A DNA stretch of 64,000 nucleotides from JADJOY01 sp046331705 [NCBI: bacterium] (lineage in GTDB: Bacteria; JADJOY01): the NCBI GenBank assembly GCA_046331705.1, contig JAXLQJ010000041.1, positions 4,060 through 68,059 on the forward strand, read 5' to 3'. Each line of letters begins with the position of its first letter. Within the stretch, counting starts at the first letter, position 1. Positions 62,780 through 64,000 of the stretch are shown piece after piece. Under the pieces are notes generated by a model. That model made no database searches. It was not told the DNA's origin and worked only from the letters and a program-made list of their open reading frames with translations. A program made the position numbers and the translations under genes.

Positions 62780-64000
62780 ATGCAGGGCGGGAACGCGCTA
62801 CTCGCTTCACTCGCCATCGCCGTGCTCCTCGCGGCGCCGGCCGCGCAGGCCACCCCGCGTGTGGCGTTCATGACCAGCGAGATCGGCACGGGAAACCTCT
62901 CGACCTGGCCCCATGCCAATGGGCACTCGGGGATCGACGCCGCCGACGCCGTGTGCCAGGCGATGGCACTCGCCGGCGGCTTCTCGGCCGATCGCGCCGC
63001 GCTCTTTCGGGCGTGGGTCTCGACGCCCACCGTCGATGCGTATTGTCACCTCCTCGGGTTCGCCGGCACCAAGGCCTCGGCCTGTGGCGGCCAGGTGGTC
63101 GGCGAGCCGGCACTGGGGCCGTGGGTGCGCCGCGACGGTACGGCGTGGGCCGCCAGGCTCGCGAAGCTCACCGGCAACGACGAGATCTACAACCCGGTGA
63201 AATTCGACCAGACGGGCGCGGTCGTCGATCTCGCGACCTCGCAGTACTGGACCGGAAGCTGGGACACCGGCGAGGTGATCCCGTCTTACAACTGCTCGGG
63301 CTGGACGACGGAGAGTGCCGTCGCCAGCGGAACCTTGGGTCACGGCCAAGCAGCCGGCCCGGCGACAACTCTCCAGGACACCTTGCCGTGCAACGAGTCC
63401 CACCGCCTGCTCTGCATCGAGGCGGCCGCCGGCGATCCGACCTCCTTCCCCCACACTCCGGGGATGCTGGCGTTCACCACCGAGGCGAGGGGCGGCGGAA
63501 AGCTGAGCCAGTGGCCGCTCGCGCACGGGAAGACCGGGCTCGCGGCCGCGGACGAGATCTGCAAGTCGGCCGCGACCACCGCCGGGCTACCCGTTCCGAG
63601 CTCGTTCGTGGCGTGGATCTCGGCTTCGACGAGCAATGCCTCGACCCGCGTCACCGGCGCTGGCCCGTTCCGCCGCTTGGATGGATTCGTGATCGCGAAC
63701 TCTCGGGTGGCGTTCCTGAACGGCGCGATCGTCACGAGTGTCGGGCAGACCGAGCGCGGCGACTACCTCACCTACGCCGCCGGCACGGACGTGTGGACCG
63801 CCACCAGCTCGGATGGGTCGTACCTGAGCCCGTATTCGTGCAACGACTGGACGGCCGCCTCCAACCCTGACCAGGGAATCCGCGGCGAAGCCGACTACGG
63901 CTGGTACAACTGGAGCTCCGTCGCGACCCCGTCGTTCTGTGAGAACGTCTTCCATCTCTACTGCTTTTCGAACGTGGTGACGCTGTTCCTGGATGGCTTC
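62780..64000 (+). CDS. secreted protein with two DUF1554-like domains, truncated by the window
   Basis: The frame is open from ATG 62780 (GGAGG immediately upstream) to the window edge, 407 codons. A signal peptide ends around AAQA-TPRV. Two related units follow, about 29-215 and 225-400. Each opens with a strand plus SG/TG-IDAAD-type helix (VAFMTSEIGTGNLSTWP, LAFTTEARGGGKLSQWP), has AWVS or AWIS, CSGWT or CNDWT, and closes with HRLLCIE or HLYCF. This matches DUF1554 (a C-type-lectin-like fold known from Leptospira). Conserved cysteines likely form disulfides. It is probably cell-surface or secreted. The 289-bp gap before it holds no recognised element. Confidence 0.75.
   Translation, partial: MQGGNALLASLAIAVLLAAPAAQATPRVAFMTSEIGTGNLSTWPHANGHSGIDAADAVCQAMALAGGFSADRAALFRAWVSTPTVDAYCHLLGFAGTKASACGGQVVGEPALGPWVRRDGTAWAARLAKLTGNDEIYNPVKFDQTGAVVDLATSQYWTGSWDTGEVIPSYNCSGWTTESAVASGTLGHGQAAGPATTLQDTLPCNESHRLLCIEAAAGDPTSFPHTPGMLAFTTEARGGGKLSQWPLAHGKTGLAAADEICKSAATTAGLPVPSSFVAWISASTSNASTRVTGAGPFRRLDGFVIANSRVAFLNGAIVTSVGQTERGDYLTYAAGTDVWTATSSDGSYLSPYSCNDWTAASNPDQGIRGEADYGWYNWSSVATPSFCENVFHLYCFSNVVTLFLDGF

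Overview
The window is very GC-rich chromosomal DNA from a Gram-negative bacterium. Lipoprotein signal peptides, type IV pilins, a DUF4390/NtrY-type sensor pair, glutathione synthase and a Bat (aerotolerance) operon suggest a Myxococcota/Desulfobacterota-like ('deltaproteobacterial') lineage. This is an inference from gene content; there is no rRNA or tRNA here to confirm it. Genes are dense, and many neighbours are joined by 4-bp stop/start overlaps (ATGA, GTGA, TTGA, one probable CTGA), so translational coupling appears common. I see no phage, insertion sequence or CRISPR array.

1-9 kb: the 3' end of an unknown gene, a small lipoprotein, fabH and a HEAT-repeat protein, then a minus-strand cassette of S component, fused double ABC ATPase, EcfT and a GHMP-family kinase. 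This looks like an ECF vitamin/metabolite importer with a kinase at its end. A type IV pilin gene follows, with its own sigma-54-type promoter and a strong terminator.

9-15.6 kb: a minus-strand run of gshB, a TMTC-like TPR membrane protein (its 3' end looks frameshifted), a DUF3108 protein, a family-2 glycosyltransferase and a GT-C-like membrane protein. 15.9-20.2 kb: a MoxR / DUF58 / transglutaminase (TgpA-like) operon. 20-25 kb: thrS without a TGS domain, a cobalamin-binding radical SAM enzyme overlapping an O-methyltransferase, and a second pilin paralogous to the first.

25-49 kb: a cell-surface and polysaccharide region. It holds several polytopic GT-C-like membrane proteins, two secreted glycoside hydrolases (one GH51-like with a beta-sandwich inserted in its catalytic barrel, one GH39-like), a Wzz/GumC-type protein with a degenerate kinase domain, DUF4390 plus an NtrY-like sensor kinase, a TIG-domain lipoprotein, an O-antigen-ligase/Wzy-like protein and a radical SAM/SPASM protein.

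49.3-62.5 kb: a nine-gene minus-strand Bat operon: small membrane protein, MoxR, DUF58, membrane lipoprotein, BatA, BatB, a giant 1749-residue BatC-like protein, BatD and BatE. The giant BatC is the most unusual object in the window. It has ordinary BatC ends (N-terminal TPRs, acidic tail ending in DW) but more than a thousand residues of charged coiled coil between them, including three exact-length 285-bp tandem repeats. The window ends inside a secreted protein with two DUF1554-like domains.
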